64,000 bases of DNA, from assembly GCF_036967205.1 (NCBI RefSeq), contig NZ_CP146022.1:2046001-2110000 (forward strand), written 5' to 3'. The notes under the pieces are model-generated. The model was given only the letters and a program-made list of their open reading frames with translations, had not been told where the DNA came from and ran no database searches. Made by a program: the position numbers and the translations under genes. Source of the stretch: Streptomyces sp. Q6 (GTDB lineage Bacteria; Actinomycetota; Actinomycetes; Streptomycetales; Streptomycetaceae). This document shows positions 10,201 to 17,718 of this stretch, piece by piece (position 1 is the first letter of the stretch; each line of letters starts with the position of its first letter).

Positions 10201-10791
10201 GGTGTCGATGTTGGCGACGACGACGCCGTCACCGCGTACGCCCAGCTCGTTCCACACCTTGGTGGCGTTGATCGCGTCGACGTTCCACTCGACGCCGTCG
10301 GCCGTGGCCTCGGTCGTGCCCTGCTCGGTGTCCGGCAGCCGGATCACGGTGTCGGCCTCGATCGAGGCGACCTCGGGCCGGGCCGCGATCTTCTCGGCGA
10401 GGGCCTTGTCACCGGTCACCTTCAGGGTGTTGCTGATCCAGAAACTCTTGTACGGGGCGTGGTGCCGCTTGAGCAGTCCCTTCAGCCCCGCCTGTGTCGT
10501 GTCGGCGTACGCGGTCTTCGCCTCGATCAGCGCGCGGCCCCGGTCGGCCTTCTTCGTCGCCTGCTTCGCCTTGGTGGTGTCGGCCTGCGAGTCCAACTGG
10601 ACCCAGAACGTGGCCTCGTCCTCGGTGGCGAGCTGCCGCTCGACCTTGGCGTCCGCCTTCAGTGCCAGGGCGGTCGGCTCGGGCGGGGTCGCCGCCAGGA
10701 CGGGGACGGCACCCAGGATCGACCAGGTCATGGCACCGGAGAGCAGGACGACGAGGGATCTGTGCCGCCGAGCGGGGGATTGCCTCAACAC
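7210..10791 (-). CDS. Secreted S8 (subtilisin-like) serine protease, paralogue of the downstream gene
   Basis: This 1193-residue protein has the same architecture as its neighbour: a signal peptide with a hydrophobic core (LVVLLSGAMTWSILGAVPVL), propeptide-like region, S8 domain, carboxypeptidase-regulatory-like repeats and a C-terminal malectin-like domain. Catalytic residues are Asp196 (NIDTGVEYQHP), His243 (VGHGTHTMG), Asn343 (FSNGND) and Ser415 (SGTSMASPHTA). The start is GTG 10791 with GGAGGAGAG just upstream. The pair clearly arose by tandem duplication and has since diverged in the non-catalytic parts. It lies downstream of the LuxR-type regulator on the same strand, separated by a 235-base gap that holds a 10-bp inverted repeat. 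Regulation by that protein is inference. Confidence 0.93.
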   Translation of the reverse strand: MLRQSPARRHRSLVVLLSGAMTWSILGAVPVLAATPPEPTALALKADAKVERQLATEDEATFWVQLDSQADTTKAKQATKKADRGRALIEAKTAYADTTQAGLKGLLKRHHAPYKSFWISNTLKVTGDKALAEKIAARPEVASIEADTVIRLPDTEQGTTEATADGVEWNVDAINATKVWNELGVRGDGVVVANIDTGVEYQHPALMRAYRGLKADGSDDQNYNWFDATATCQGNTPCDDVGHGTHTMGTMVGDDGSAHRTGVAPGAKWIAAKACAPAGCSQEALLAAGQWVLAPTDSNGQNPRPDLAPDVVNNSWGNSVVDTWYSATVQSWRDAGIFPAFSNGNDGSDCDTAGSPGAYTNTYASGAYDINGDIAEFSSRGPGADGRTKPNIAAPGVDIRSSVPGGGYDVYSGTSMASPHTAATVALMWSASSAIRGDVAATEAILNRTAVDTDDTTCGGTAANNNVWGEGRLDAYAAVSATPRGPLGAVTGTVTSDGQPLAGATVELEGPMYATVTTGADGAYTLPKMMVGDYAVTVSKFGYLSEKSTVTVTEGGSATRDATLAVAPKGTVSGTVRTAAGPEAGARIEVAGTPVTATSGADGGYRLELPAGTHQLTITPVSRCAAVSAFPLVVEEGTHDKDLTVPSRTDKFGTTCREVRGSAFPTGTTELNYSSNYSGSAGITFPFPVTLYGTTYRKASAYVEGYLDFGTNSDVNANRTLPSTGTPNASLYPFWDNLQLASADGGVYWSTRGTAPHREIVVEWRNMVPSNALSQRATFSVVISEDGAYSYHYRNLTGGQYALGLGATIGAENATGTDALQYSYNEASLVEGQTLDFRPEHSAAVSGKVTDANDGKALSGATVSVRRGGTEVATGTTGADGTYLVQVPATAEADYAVTVSAPHYTPATRTATLAARSTSRADTALATGLVTVAPSTAIKVTIPADQTRERTVTVADSGSGTDYTVTEASGAAWLRATPATGHLDKGGQQTVKLTLDTAGITPGTVLSGSVVVASDSGRAPEVKVPVTVVVPAYQTAIDAGAATGSVTDSLGDTWGPDRAYTEGSYGYVGKPTAVRTKSAVGATTDPQRYTTATKGALEYRFDNLPDGVYQIDLGFAEIAGAAPGDRVFDVMAEDTERIANLDIATEAGGPLRALDKTFTVAVTDGRLNLRLVAHADKTLVNAVRVTQRPDLSS

Positions 10792-10809
10792 GAACTCTCC
10801 TCCACAGAA

Positions 10810-10855
10810 GGGGGATCACTGCTGAATCAGCTGAAGTATGTGAGCGTGATCCCCC
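10810..10855. repeat. Inverted repeat upstream of the S8 protease pair
   Basis: GGGGGATCAC (10810-10819) and GTGATCCCCC (10846-10855) form perfect 10-bp arms around a 26-base centre. The centre itself contains the palindrome GCTGA-A-TCAGC (10821-10831). It lies 19-64 bases upstream of the protease GTG and contains a CATACT hexamer on the minus strand that could be a -10. This is the place where an operator would be expected; it could also be a leader hairpin. Confidence 0.5.
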
Positions 10856-11026
10856 GCTCCAGGGCGTTCCGGGGTGGCGAGTTGTCGACATGACGAAGAC
10901 TCGTCACGACGACCGCGGCGGCGGTACGAGCGGTCGCCGACGCGGCGAAACGGCCGAACGGCCCCGGGGGGAGCGGGAATCCCCGGGGGCGTCCGGCCGT
11001 ACTCCTGGCGGTGCCCGCCTCGGCGC

Positions 11027-11947
11027 TCAGACCCAGTTGTTGCGCATGGCGTACCAGCCGAGTTGGAGGCGGGAGGTGACCGAGGTCAGATCCATCAGCG
11101 CGCGCAGTCTGCGCTGAACGGTGCGCGGCGAGGTGCCCAGCTGTTTGGCCGTGGCCGCGTCCGTCAGACCGGAGAGCATCAGCTGCAGGATCTGCCGGTC
11201 GACCGGACTCAGCTCCACGCCTTCCCGCAGATACGGCCGGGAGTGCCGCCACACCGCGGCGAACAGCTCCGTCGCGAGCATCACCAGCGGCGGACGCAGC
11301 AGCACCGCCCGCTCGGGGCTGACCTGGACCATGGCGACGTCCCCGTCGGCGACGGCCAACTTGATCAGCGGGTTGTCCACGACCCGCACCTGCTCCCCGC
11401 GCCCCGTCCGTTCCTCCAGGGCGGTCACCGCCGCGGGCTCGGCGAGAAAGTCGCGGTCGACGAGCAGCTGATAGGTCACGCCCGGCGGAGCGGTCGGCCG
11501 CGACGCCTGTCCGCCGTCGGAGCCGCCCGGGTCCGCCGGAGCGGTCCGTCCCGACTGGTCCGTCAGCGTGTGAGGGACCGGCGTGACCGTGTTGAAGCCC
11601 GTCAGGAACGCCTGGAACGTACGACGCGCCCCGGTCTCCAGCCGCAGGAGCCGCTGCGCCTGCGCCGCCCGCCCCTCGACGGTCTCCACCCGCACCGGCC
11701 CGTCCCCCGCGGCTCCCTCCTCCACCAGCTCGGCCAGCGCCGACTCGGCGCACCGCAGCTCGTCCCCCAACCGACGGAACACCGCCCGCAACCGCTCCTG
11801 GCGGACGTCGGCTCCGGCGACGCCCCCGGTCTCCGCCGGGCGGGCAGGCCGCGCGCACGCGTCACGACATGCGTCGCGGCACGCGTCACCGCACGCGCCG
11901 CGGTCCGTCTCCTCGGCGGACCTCACCAGTCGTCCAAGATCGGGCAT
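11027..11947 (-). CDS. LuxR-family DNA-binding transcriptional regulator with N-terminal Cys repeat
   Basis: The 306-residue protein ends in a LuxR/GerE-type helix-turn-helix (LSPVDRQILQLMLSGLTDAA, then TSPRTVQRRLRALMDL). The central region (residues about 100-230) resembles the phospholipase-D-like/TrmB-type sensor found in Streptomyces orphan LuxR proteins, but I cannot name the ligand. The N-terminus has four cysteines exactly four residues apart (C19, C23, C27, C31), encoded by an imperfect 12-base tandem repeat. The start at ATG 11947 (MPDLGRLVRS) was chosen because the frame upstream runs into the divergent ABC transporter. It precedes two S8 proteases on the same strand and probably controls them; this is inferred from position only. 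Confidence 0.8.
   Translation of the reverse strand: MPDLGRLVRSAEETDRGACGDACRDACRDACARPARPAETGGVAGADVRQERLRAVFRRLGDELRCAESALAELVEEGAAGDGPVRVETVEGRAAQAQRLLRLETGARRTFQAFLTGFNTVTPVPHTLTDQSGRTAPADPGGSDGGQASRPTAPPGVTYQLLVDRDFLAEPAAVTALEERTGRGEQVRVVDNPLIKLAVADGDVAMVQVSPERAVLLRPPLVMLATELFAAVWRHSRPYLREGVELSPVDRQILQLMLSGLTDAATAKQLGTSPRTVQRRLRALMDLTSVTSRLQLGWYAMRNNWV
11849..11896 (-). repeat. Four imperfect 12-base tandem repeats coding for Ala-Cys-x-Asp/Arg
   Basis: On the minus strand the codons read GCG-TGC-GGT-GAC, GCG-TGC-CGC-GAC, GCA-TGT-CGT-GAC and GCG-TGC-GCG-CGG in a row. This gives residues 18-33 of the LuxR-type regulator with Cys at every fourth position. Confidence 0.85.
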
Positions 11948-12224
11948 GCGGGCAGTCTCACCCACCGCACCGCCCCTGTCAGGGGCCGCTCGACCCCGCC
12001 GCGACAGCCCCGCCGCACCCCTCCACCCCGCCCGGACCCGGCACCACCGGGGCCGTCTCCCCCTCAGGACGCACCCCGGGCACCTGCTGGCGACTCGACG
12101 ACATGTCGCAACCCCGCCACCTCCGCGACACCCCCGTGGCCCCCCTCCCCACCACAGCCGCGGCCCGCCCCCGCTCCCGCCCCGCGCGCCGGGTACCGCC
12201 GAGGCGTCCCTAGACTTGCCCACC

Positions 12225-13148
12225 ATGGAAAGCGAGCCCGTCGTCCACATCGCCTCACTGGTGAAGCGGTACGGAGACAAAACCGCGGTCGACGGTCTCG
12301 ACCTCACCGCCGCCCCCGGCATCACGGCCGTCCTCGGCCCCAACGGCGCGGGCAAGACCACCACCATCGAGACCTGCGAGGGCTACCGCAGGCCGGACTC
12401 GGGCACGGTCCGCGTCCTCGGCCTCGACCCGGTCAAGCAGGCGTCCGCGCTGCGCCCCCGCGTCGGCGTGATGCTCCAGTCCGGCGGCGTCTACTCCGGC
12501 GCCCGCGCCGACGAGATGCTCCGCCACGTCGCCAAGCTGCACGCCCACCCGCTCGACGTGGACGCCCTGATCGAGCGCCTGGGCCTCGGCAGCTGCGGCC
12601 GCACCACCTACCGGCGACTGTCCGGCGGCCAGCAGCAGCGGCTCGCCCTCGCGATGGCCGTGGTCGGCCGGCCCGAGCTGGTCTTCCTGGACGAGCCGAC
12701 CGCGGGCCTCGACCCGCAGGCCCGCCGCGCCACCTGGGACCTGGTCCGCGACCTGCGGACGGACGGCGTCTCGGTCATCCTGACCACGCACCACATGGAC
12801 GAGGCCGAGCAGCTCTCCGACGACGTCGCGATCGTCGACGCGGGCAAGGTCATCGCCCAGGGCTCCCCGGAGCAGCTGTGCCGCGGCGGCGCCGAGAACA
12901 CCCTGCGCTTCTCCGGCCGCCCCGGCCTGGACGTGGCCTCGCTCCTCAAGGCCCTGCCCGCCGACTCCGCGGCCGCCGAGCTCACCCCCGGCTCCTACCG
13001 CGTGTCCGGCAAGGTCGACCCCCAGCTCCTGGCGACGGTCACCTCCTGGTGCGCCCAGCACGGCGTGATGCCGGACAGGATCTCCGTCGAGCGCCACACC
13101 CTCGAAGACGTATTCCTGGAACTGACCGGCAAGGAGCTGCGCGGATGA
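12225..13148 (+). CDS. ABC-2 type exporter, ATP-binding subunit
   Basis: The 307-residue protein is an ABC ATPase of the drug-export (DrrA/CcmA-like) class. It has Walker A GPNGAGKTT (38-46), signature LSGGQQQR (132-139), Walker B ELVFLDEP (151-158) followed by TAGLDP, and the switch histidine in TTHHMDEAEQL. The C-terminal 80 residues are the usual DUF4162-like extension. It acts at the cytoplasmic membrane with the permease encoded next, whose ATG overlaps its stop codon. There is no Shine-Dalgarno; TAGACT (12211-12216) sits eight bases before the ATG, suggesting a leaderless transcript. Substrate is not evident. In related genomes I recall this pair close to sufR; here the protease island separates them. 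Confidence 0.92.
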   Translation: MESEPVVHIASLVKRYGDKTAVDGLDLTAAPGITAVLGPNGAGKTTTIETCEGYRRPDSGTVRVLGLDPVKQASALRPRVGVMLQSGGVYSGARADEMLRHVAKLHAHPLDVDALIERLGLGSCGRTTYRRLSGGQQQRLALAMAVVGRPELVFLDEPTAGLDPQARRATWDLVRDLRTDGVSVILTTHHMDEAEQLSDDVAIVDAGKVIAQGSPEQLCRGGAENTLRFSGRPGLDVASLLKALPADSAAAELTPGSYRVSGKVDPQLLATVTSWCAQHGVMPDRISVERHTLEDVFLELTGKELRG

Positions 13149-13912
13149 GCGCGGGCACGTACGCACCGAACCCCGGAGCCGCCCCGCTCCCCCGCATGAT
13201 CGCCGCGCAGGCGGCCATCGAGACGAAGATGCTGCTCCGCAACGGCGAACAGCTTCTGCTCACCGTCATCATCCCGACCCTCCTGCTGGTCCTGTTCTCG
13301 TCCGTCGACATCGTCGACACGGGCGAGGGCGAGGCGGTCGACTTCCTGGCCCCCGGCATCCTCGCCCTCGCCGTGATGTCGACCGCGTTCACCGGCCAGG
13401 CCATCGCGACGGGGTTCGAGCGCCGGTACGGCGTCCTCAAGCGCCTGGCCGCCTCCCCTCTTCCCCGCTGGGGACTGATGACGGCGAAGACGCTCTCCGT
13501 CCTGGTCACGGAGGTCCTCCAGGTCGTCCTGCTCACGGTGATCGCCTTCGCCCTCGGCTGGTCGCCGCACGGCAACCCGTTCGCCGTCCTCCTGCTCCTC
13601 GTCCTCGGCACCGCCGCCTTCTCGGGTCTCGGCCTGCTGATGGCCGGCACGCTCAAGGCGGAGGCCACGCTCGCCGCCGCCAACCTGGTGTTCCTGCTCC
13701 TGCTCGTCGGCGGCGGTGTCATCGTGCCGCTCGACAAGTTCCCCGACGCCGCCCAGTCGGTGCTCGGCCTGCTCCCCATCTCGGCGCTCTCCGACGGCCT
13801 GCGGGACGTCCTCCAGCACGGTGCCTCGATGCCCTGGGGCGACCTCGGCATCCTCGCGGTGTGGGCGGTCCTCGGCCTGGGCGCGGCGGGCCGCTTCTTC
13901 CGCTGGGAGTAG
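13145..13912 (+). CDS. ABC-2 type exporter, permease subunit
   Basis: The 255-residue protein is an ABC-2 membrane subunit. After a short cytoplasmic N-terminus it has about six membrane segments, including LLLTVIIPTLLLVLFSSV, the region after FLAPGILALAVMSTAFTG, VLQVVLLTVIAFALGW, and LVFLLLLVGGGVIVPL. The FLAPGI and LPISALSDGLRDVLQ segments are typical of daunorubicin-resistance-type permeases. Its ATG overlaps the ATPase stop (ATGA), so the two are translated together. What it exports cannot be told from sequence. The next gene, ctaA, starts 129 bases further on and appears to have its own leaderless promoter. Confidence 0.92.
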   Translation: MSAGTYAPNPGAAPLPRMIAAQAAIETKMLLRNGEQLLLTVIIPTLLLVLFSSVDIVDTGEGEAVDFLAPGILALAVMSTAFTGQAIATGFERRYGVLKRLAASPLPRWGLMTAKTLSVLVTEVLQVVLLTVIAFALGWSPHGNPFAVLLLLVLGTAAFSGLGLLMAGTLKAEATLAAANLVFLLLLVGGGVIVPLDKFPDAAQSVLGLLPISALSDGLRDVLQHGASMPWGDLGILAVWAVLGLGAAGRFFRWE

Positions 13913-14041
13913 CCGGGCGGCCGGCGCCACCCGCACCGATCGGAGCCGGCAGCGGCCGAGAGGGCGTAACCCGCGTCACAAAAGGCCCAGTTACGTCCCC
14001 CTCGTGAAGCCGTGCACAAGCGGCGGCCTACGATGGGCCCC

Positions 14042-15043
14042 GTGCCAAAGCTGACCCTCGCCGACGCCGCGCAGGCGCTGCGCAACCCGCTCGCCTTCAT
14101 CGCCGCCCGCTGGACTCCCGCTCAGCGGACCGTTCAGCGCGCGGCCATGTCCGCCGTCGTGATGACCGTGGTCATCGTCGTCACCGGTGGCGCGGTGCGC
14201 CTGACCGGGTCGGGCCTCGGCTGCCCGACCTGGCCCAAGTGCACCGACCAGTCGCTGACCGCGACGAGCGAGATGGGCGTCCACGGCGCCATCGAGTTCG
14301 GCAACCGGATGCTCACGTACGTGCTGTGCGCGGCCGTCGGCTGGGCGATCATCGCCGCCCGTTCGCAGAAGCCGTGGCGGCGCCCGCTGACCCGGCTCGG
14401 CTGGGCCCAGTTCTGGATCGTCATGGGCAACGCGGTGCTCGGCGGCATCGTCGTCCTGGTGGGTCTGAACCCGTACACGGTCGCGGCCCACTTCATCCTG
14501 ACCACCGCGCTCCTCACGGTCGCCGTGCTGATGTGGCAGCGCACCCGGGAAGGCGACACCCCGCCGCGTCCGCTGGTCGGCGCGGCGGTCAAGCAGCTGG
14601 TGTGGTTCCTGGTCGCGGCGTCCGGGCTGCTCATCGCCGTCGGCACCGTCGTGACCGGCGCCGGACCGCACGCCGGTGACTCCAGTGACGTCAAGCGCAT
14701 GCCGCTCGACTGGGAGACGGTGACCAAGCTGCACGCGGTGCTGGCCTGGATCGTGATCACGCTGACCTTCGCGCTGTGGTTCGTCCTGAAGGCGGTCGAC
14801 GCCCCCAAGGGCCCCCTGCACCGCACCCGTGACCTGTTCCTGATCCTGCTCGCCCAGGGCGTCATCGGCTACGTCCAGTACTTCACCGACCTCCCCGAGG
14901 TCCTGGTGGGTCTGCACATGCTGGGCTCGGCGCTGGTGTGGATCGGCGTCCTGCGCGTGGTGCTGTCGCTGCGCGAGCGCCCCGCGCTCTCGGTCGGCCT
15001 GCCGGGTCCTTCGACGCAGGAGCCGGTGGGCGCGGGCCGCTGA
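14042..15043 (+). CDS. ctaA: Haem A synthase CtaA
   Basis: CtaA oxidises the C-8 methyl of haem O to a formyl group, making haem A for the aa3-type cytochrome oxidase. The 333-residue protein has the expected eight membrane segments and conserved haem-ligand histidine regions (GFHG-like MGVHGAIEFGNRM, AAHFILTTALL, KLHAVLAWIV, VGLHMLGSALVW). The extracellular loop GSGLGCPTWPKCTDQS carries the conserved cysteine pair. I chose GTG 14042 (MPKLTLADAAQ) because TACGAT (14029-14034) lies seven bases upstream, with no ribosome site, indicating a leaderless message; upstream ATGs at 14012 and 14033 are less likely. ctaB, the preceding step in the pathway, lies 1.7 kb away on the other strand. Confidence 0.95.
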   Translation: MPKLTLADAAQALRNPLAFIAARWTPAQRTVQRAAMSAVVMTVVIVVTGGAVRLTGSGLGCPTWPKCTDQSLTATSEMGVHGAIEFGNRMLTYVLCAAVGWAIIAARSQKPWRRPLTRLGWAQFWIVMGNAVLGGIVVLVGLNPYTVAAHFILTTALLTVAVLMWQRTREGDTPPRPLVGAAVKQLVWFLVAASGLLIAVGTVVTGAGPHAGDSSDVKRMPLDWETVTKLHAVLAWIVITLTFALWFVLKAVDAPKGPLHRTRDLFLILLAQGVIGYVQYFTDLPEVLVGLHMLGSALVWIGVLRVVLSLRERPALSVGLPGPSTQEPVGAGR

Positions 15044-15095
15044 CACCGGCGCCGCGGTCCGGCTGAGGGAGACCGGGGCCTCGCCCCAGAACCGG

Positions 15096-16219
15096 TCAGC
15101 CGGCCGCGCCCGCGGCCTCCACCCCGTACACCCGGCGCGCCGTCCCCGAGGCGATCATGCTCGCCACCCGCTGCGCGTCGCCCAGCGACCACGCGCCCTC
15201 GGCCACCCATCCGCCGAGCACCCGTCCGAGCGCCTCACGGAACAGCCGCGCGCCCACCACGTGCAGTTCGGGCAGTCCTCGCGCGCCGCTGGAGAAGAGC
15301 AGTTTCCCGAACGGGGCGAGTTCGAGGATCTCCGCCAGGACGGCGGGGGCCCGCGCCCCCGTCCTCGCCAGGGCGGGCCCCAGGTCGGCGTAGACGTGCG
15401 GGAAGATCCCGGTCAGATGGGCGGCCTGCCGGTGGTACGGGTAGCCGTGCAGCAGGATCAGGTCGGTGCCCAGGCCCGCCGTGGCACGGGCGAAGTCGGC
15501 GAGGAGCACCGGGTCGGTGCGGTCGATCCGCAGGCCCGGTTCGCCGAGCCCCGCGTGCAGCTGGAGCGGGCGGCCCGAGGCCACGGCGATCCACAGCACA
15601 TGGCGCAGCAGGACCGGATCCGTCAGCGGCCCGCCGACCGAGCGCGCCGCGAGCCAGCGGCCCGCCGCGCCCCGCACCTCACCGGGCCCGGGGGCTGCGG
15701 CGCCAGCGCGAGTCCGTGGCGTACCCCCGCGACGGAGGTGAAGGCGACGGCTCCGGCGGCGGCCGCGTGCACCGACTCGGCGAGGTTCGCGAGGAAGGAC
15801 TCGACCGTGCCCGAGGTGTCCGCGACCTGTTCGGCCAGCAGTTCGAGGCGGATGATCTCGTGGGCCTCGGCCTCCGCGGCCGTGGCCATTTCCGCGGGCC
15901 CCGTCAGGTCGTCGGGCAGGCCCGTGTCCACCAGATAGGTGGTGATGCCGCTCCCGCGCAGCAGTCTGCGCCCCGCTTCCAGGACGCCGAGTTCACGGCG
16001 CCTGGCGAGATAGCGGGCGGGCGGGCAGTGGGGTTCCAGACCGAGCAGCGGCGGGCACCAGCGGCGGATCGCGAAGCCGGTCTGGGTGTCGAAGAAGGTG
16101 GTGCCGGGCGCGGGCGGTCCCTCGCTCCGGCCGAGGTGGGCCTCGAACGTGCCGAGGCCCAGCTCCGTACGCAGCACCCCGTGGCAGTACTGGTCCACGA
16201 GGGACGGCGTTTCGATCAT
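15096..16219 (-). pseudogene. Amidohydrolase-family protein (PF04909-like), frameshifted
   Basis: Two overlapping frames together give one amidohydrolase-like protein of about 374 residues. The first, from ATG 16219, runs MIETPSLVDQYCHGVLRTE to the end of SVAGVRHGLAL; the second carries LHAGLGEPGLRI, LLHGYPYHRQAAHL and HVYADLG to the stop at 15096. The frame is lost inside a G/C run (GGGCCCGGGGG, 15684-15694), and restoring one base rejoins the reading frame as PGPGEVRGAAGRWLA. From memory of the family, the position FS-D-A-x-G normally has an Asp, whereas here the sequence is FSSGARGLPELHVV, so the metal-ligand or catalytic Asp may also be missing. It is either a sequencing error or a decaying gene. 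Substrate unknown. Confidence 0.75.
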
Positions 16220-16312
16220 CCGGGGCTCCCGTGTATGGACCGTGCTCCTACAGTCCTAACGGGTGAACGAGCCCCTGGTGTTGCTCAACCGAAGAGCGCA
16301 CAAACGCGCGAT

Positions 16313-16648
16313 TCAGCCACCGATCTGGATGCCCGCCATGCGCTTCCACTCGTACGGGCCCGTCTCGACCTTCGCCGCGAACTCGCCGTCGAAGTCCTCG
16401 TGGACGGTGATGCCGGCCTTCTCGACCGCCTTCTGCGCGACCTCGTAGGTGTCGGCCACCAGGTCTCCCCAGCCGCCGTCCTCGCCGACGAGCACGATGC
16501 GGGTGCCGTGCTCCCCGATGTACGCGAGCTGTCCCTCGGCGCCGCCGTGTGCCGTGGCGAACGCGCCGATGCGCTTGGCCAGCTTGGCCGCCCGGCGCTC
16601 GTCCTTCGTCGCCCGAGCGGGCGCCTCAACCGTCTGAGTCTCTGCCAT
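16313..16648 (-). CDS. Conserved hypothetical protein, 111 aa
   Basis: I do not recognise a named domain. The protein is small, soluble and charged, starting MAETQTVEAPARATKDERRA, followed by alternating strands such as GTRIVLVGEDGGWGDLVADT and ending ETGPYEWKRMAGIQIGG. It has no signal peptide or membrane segment. It lies downstream of the ctaB 3' end on the same strand with a 113-base gap. I recall a similar short protein at this place beside ctaB in other Streptomyces, which supports a real gene. Function unknown. Confidence 0.75.
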   Translation of the reverse strand: MAETQTVEAPARATKDERRAAKLAKRIGAFATAHGGAEGQLAYIGEHGTRIVLVGEDGGWGDLVADTYEVAQKAVEKAGITVHEDFDGEFAAKVETGPYEWKRMAGIQIGG

Positions 16649-16761
16649 GAACAGGATGCTACCGACGGGTAGCGAAACAAGCGATGGGTGGGATACGTGG
16701 CCTGGGCCACGCACCCCACCCATCGGAGGAGCGGGAGACGGTCGCGAGGGACCGGCGCGGG

Positions 16762-17718
16762 TCAGCGCAGGAAGGGATCCACCGCGACCGCGACGAAGAG
16801 CAGCGACACGTAGGTGATGGACCAGTGGAACAGGCGCATCTCCTTGAGCTTTCCGCCCGTGACCTCGGCCTTGGCGCGGTTCTGGAGACCGTGGGCCTCC
16901 CACAGCCAGAAACCGCCCGCGACGAGCGCCACCGCCGTGTAGAACCAGCCGGTGTAGCCGAGCGGCGTCAGCAGCAGCGAGACCACGACCATGACCCAGC
17001 TGTAGATCACGATCTGCTTGGCCACCACCTTGTTGGAGGCGATGACCGGAAGCATGGGAACGCCCACGCGCGCGTAGTCGTCCTTCACCTTCATGGACAG
17101 CGGCCAGTAGTGCGGCGGCGTCCAGAAGAACATGACGAGGAAGAGGATGACCGGGGCCCACGACATGGAGTTCGTGACCGACGACCAGCCGATGAGGACC
17201 GGCAGACAGCCGGCGATGCCGCCCCACACGATGTTCTGCGACGTCCGCCGCTTCAGGATCATCGTGTAGACGACCACATAGAAGAGCAGTGCTCCCAGGG
17301 AGAGCCAGGCCGACAGCCAGTTGACCGCGAAGCCGAACAGCAGCGTCGAGACGACCGCGAGCGAGATACCGAAGGCCAGGCACTCGTTCGGGCTGACCAT
17401 GCCGGTGACCACGGGACGCTGCGACGTGCGCTCCATCAGAGCGTCGATGTCGCGGTCCCACCACATGTTGAGCGCGTTGGCGCCGCCTGCCGACAGATAG
17501 CCGCCGACGCAGGTGATGAGCACCAGCTTCAGATCCGGCACGCCCTGCTCGGCGAGGAACATCACCGGAACGGTGGTGATGAGCAGCAGTTCGATGATCC
17601 GTGGCTTGGTCAGCGCCACGAATGCCTTGACTCGAGCTCCGAACGGCCTCCGGCCCCGGCTACTGCTCGTGCTGCTCGTCCCGAGCGCTCCCGCTGGACG
17701 GGATTCGACGGCCGTCAC
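16762..17718 (-). CDS. ctaB: Protoheme IX farnesyltransferase (haem O synthase) CtaB
   Basis: CtaB attaches a farnesyl group to haem B to give haem O, the substrate of CtaA. The protein of about 318 residues is a UbiA-family membrane enzyme with the two Asp-rich motifs: [18 protein letters not shown] and [17 protein letters not shown]. It has about nine membrane segments and the conserved [10 protein letters not shown] near the N-terminus. I place the start at GTG 17718 ([10 protein letters not shown]) because AGGGG lies five bases upstream; GTG 17724, two codons earlier, is an alternative. The frame continues further upstream without a good start. It is divergent from tkt. Confidence 0.95.
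   Translation of the reverse strand: MTAVESRPAGALGTSSTSSSRGRRPFGARVKAFVALTKPRIIELLLITTVPVMFLAEQGVPDLKLVLITCVGGYLSAGGANALNMWWDRDIDALMERTSQRPVVTGMVSPNECLAFGISLAVVSTLLFGFAVNWLSAWLSLGALLFYVVVYTMILKRRTSQNIVWGGIAGCLPVLIGWSSVTNSMSWAPVILFLVMFFWTPPHYWPLSMKVKDDYARVGVPMLPVIASNKVVAKQIVIYSWVMVVVSLLLTPLGYTGWFYTAVALVAGGFWLWEAHGLQNRAKAEVTGGKLKEMRLFHWSITYVSLLFVAVAVDPFLR

Noticed and set aside
3517-10893. A 2458-codon open frame on the plus strand antisense to both S8 proteases
   Set aside because: It is a GC-rich shadow: its composition is Val/Gly/Arg/Asp repetition with no domain, and both proteases on the other strand have clear catalytic motifs and signal peptides.
10874-12224. Long plus-strand frame running into the ABC permease gene and a minus-strand extension of the LuxR gene to 12367
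   Set aside because: The permease proper starts at ATG 13145, overlapping the ATPase stop, and the LuxR family start is ATG 11947; the extensions have no homology and overlap other genes.
3544-13912. A biosynthetic (lantibiotic-like) cluster made of S8 protease, LuxR regulator and ABC exporter
   Set aside because: There is no precursor peptide, modification enzyme or synthase; the proteases are far larger than leader peptidases and the ABC pair is on the other strand with its own promoter.
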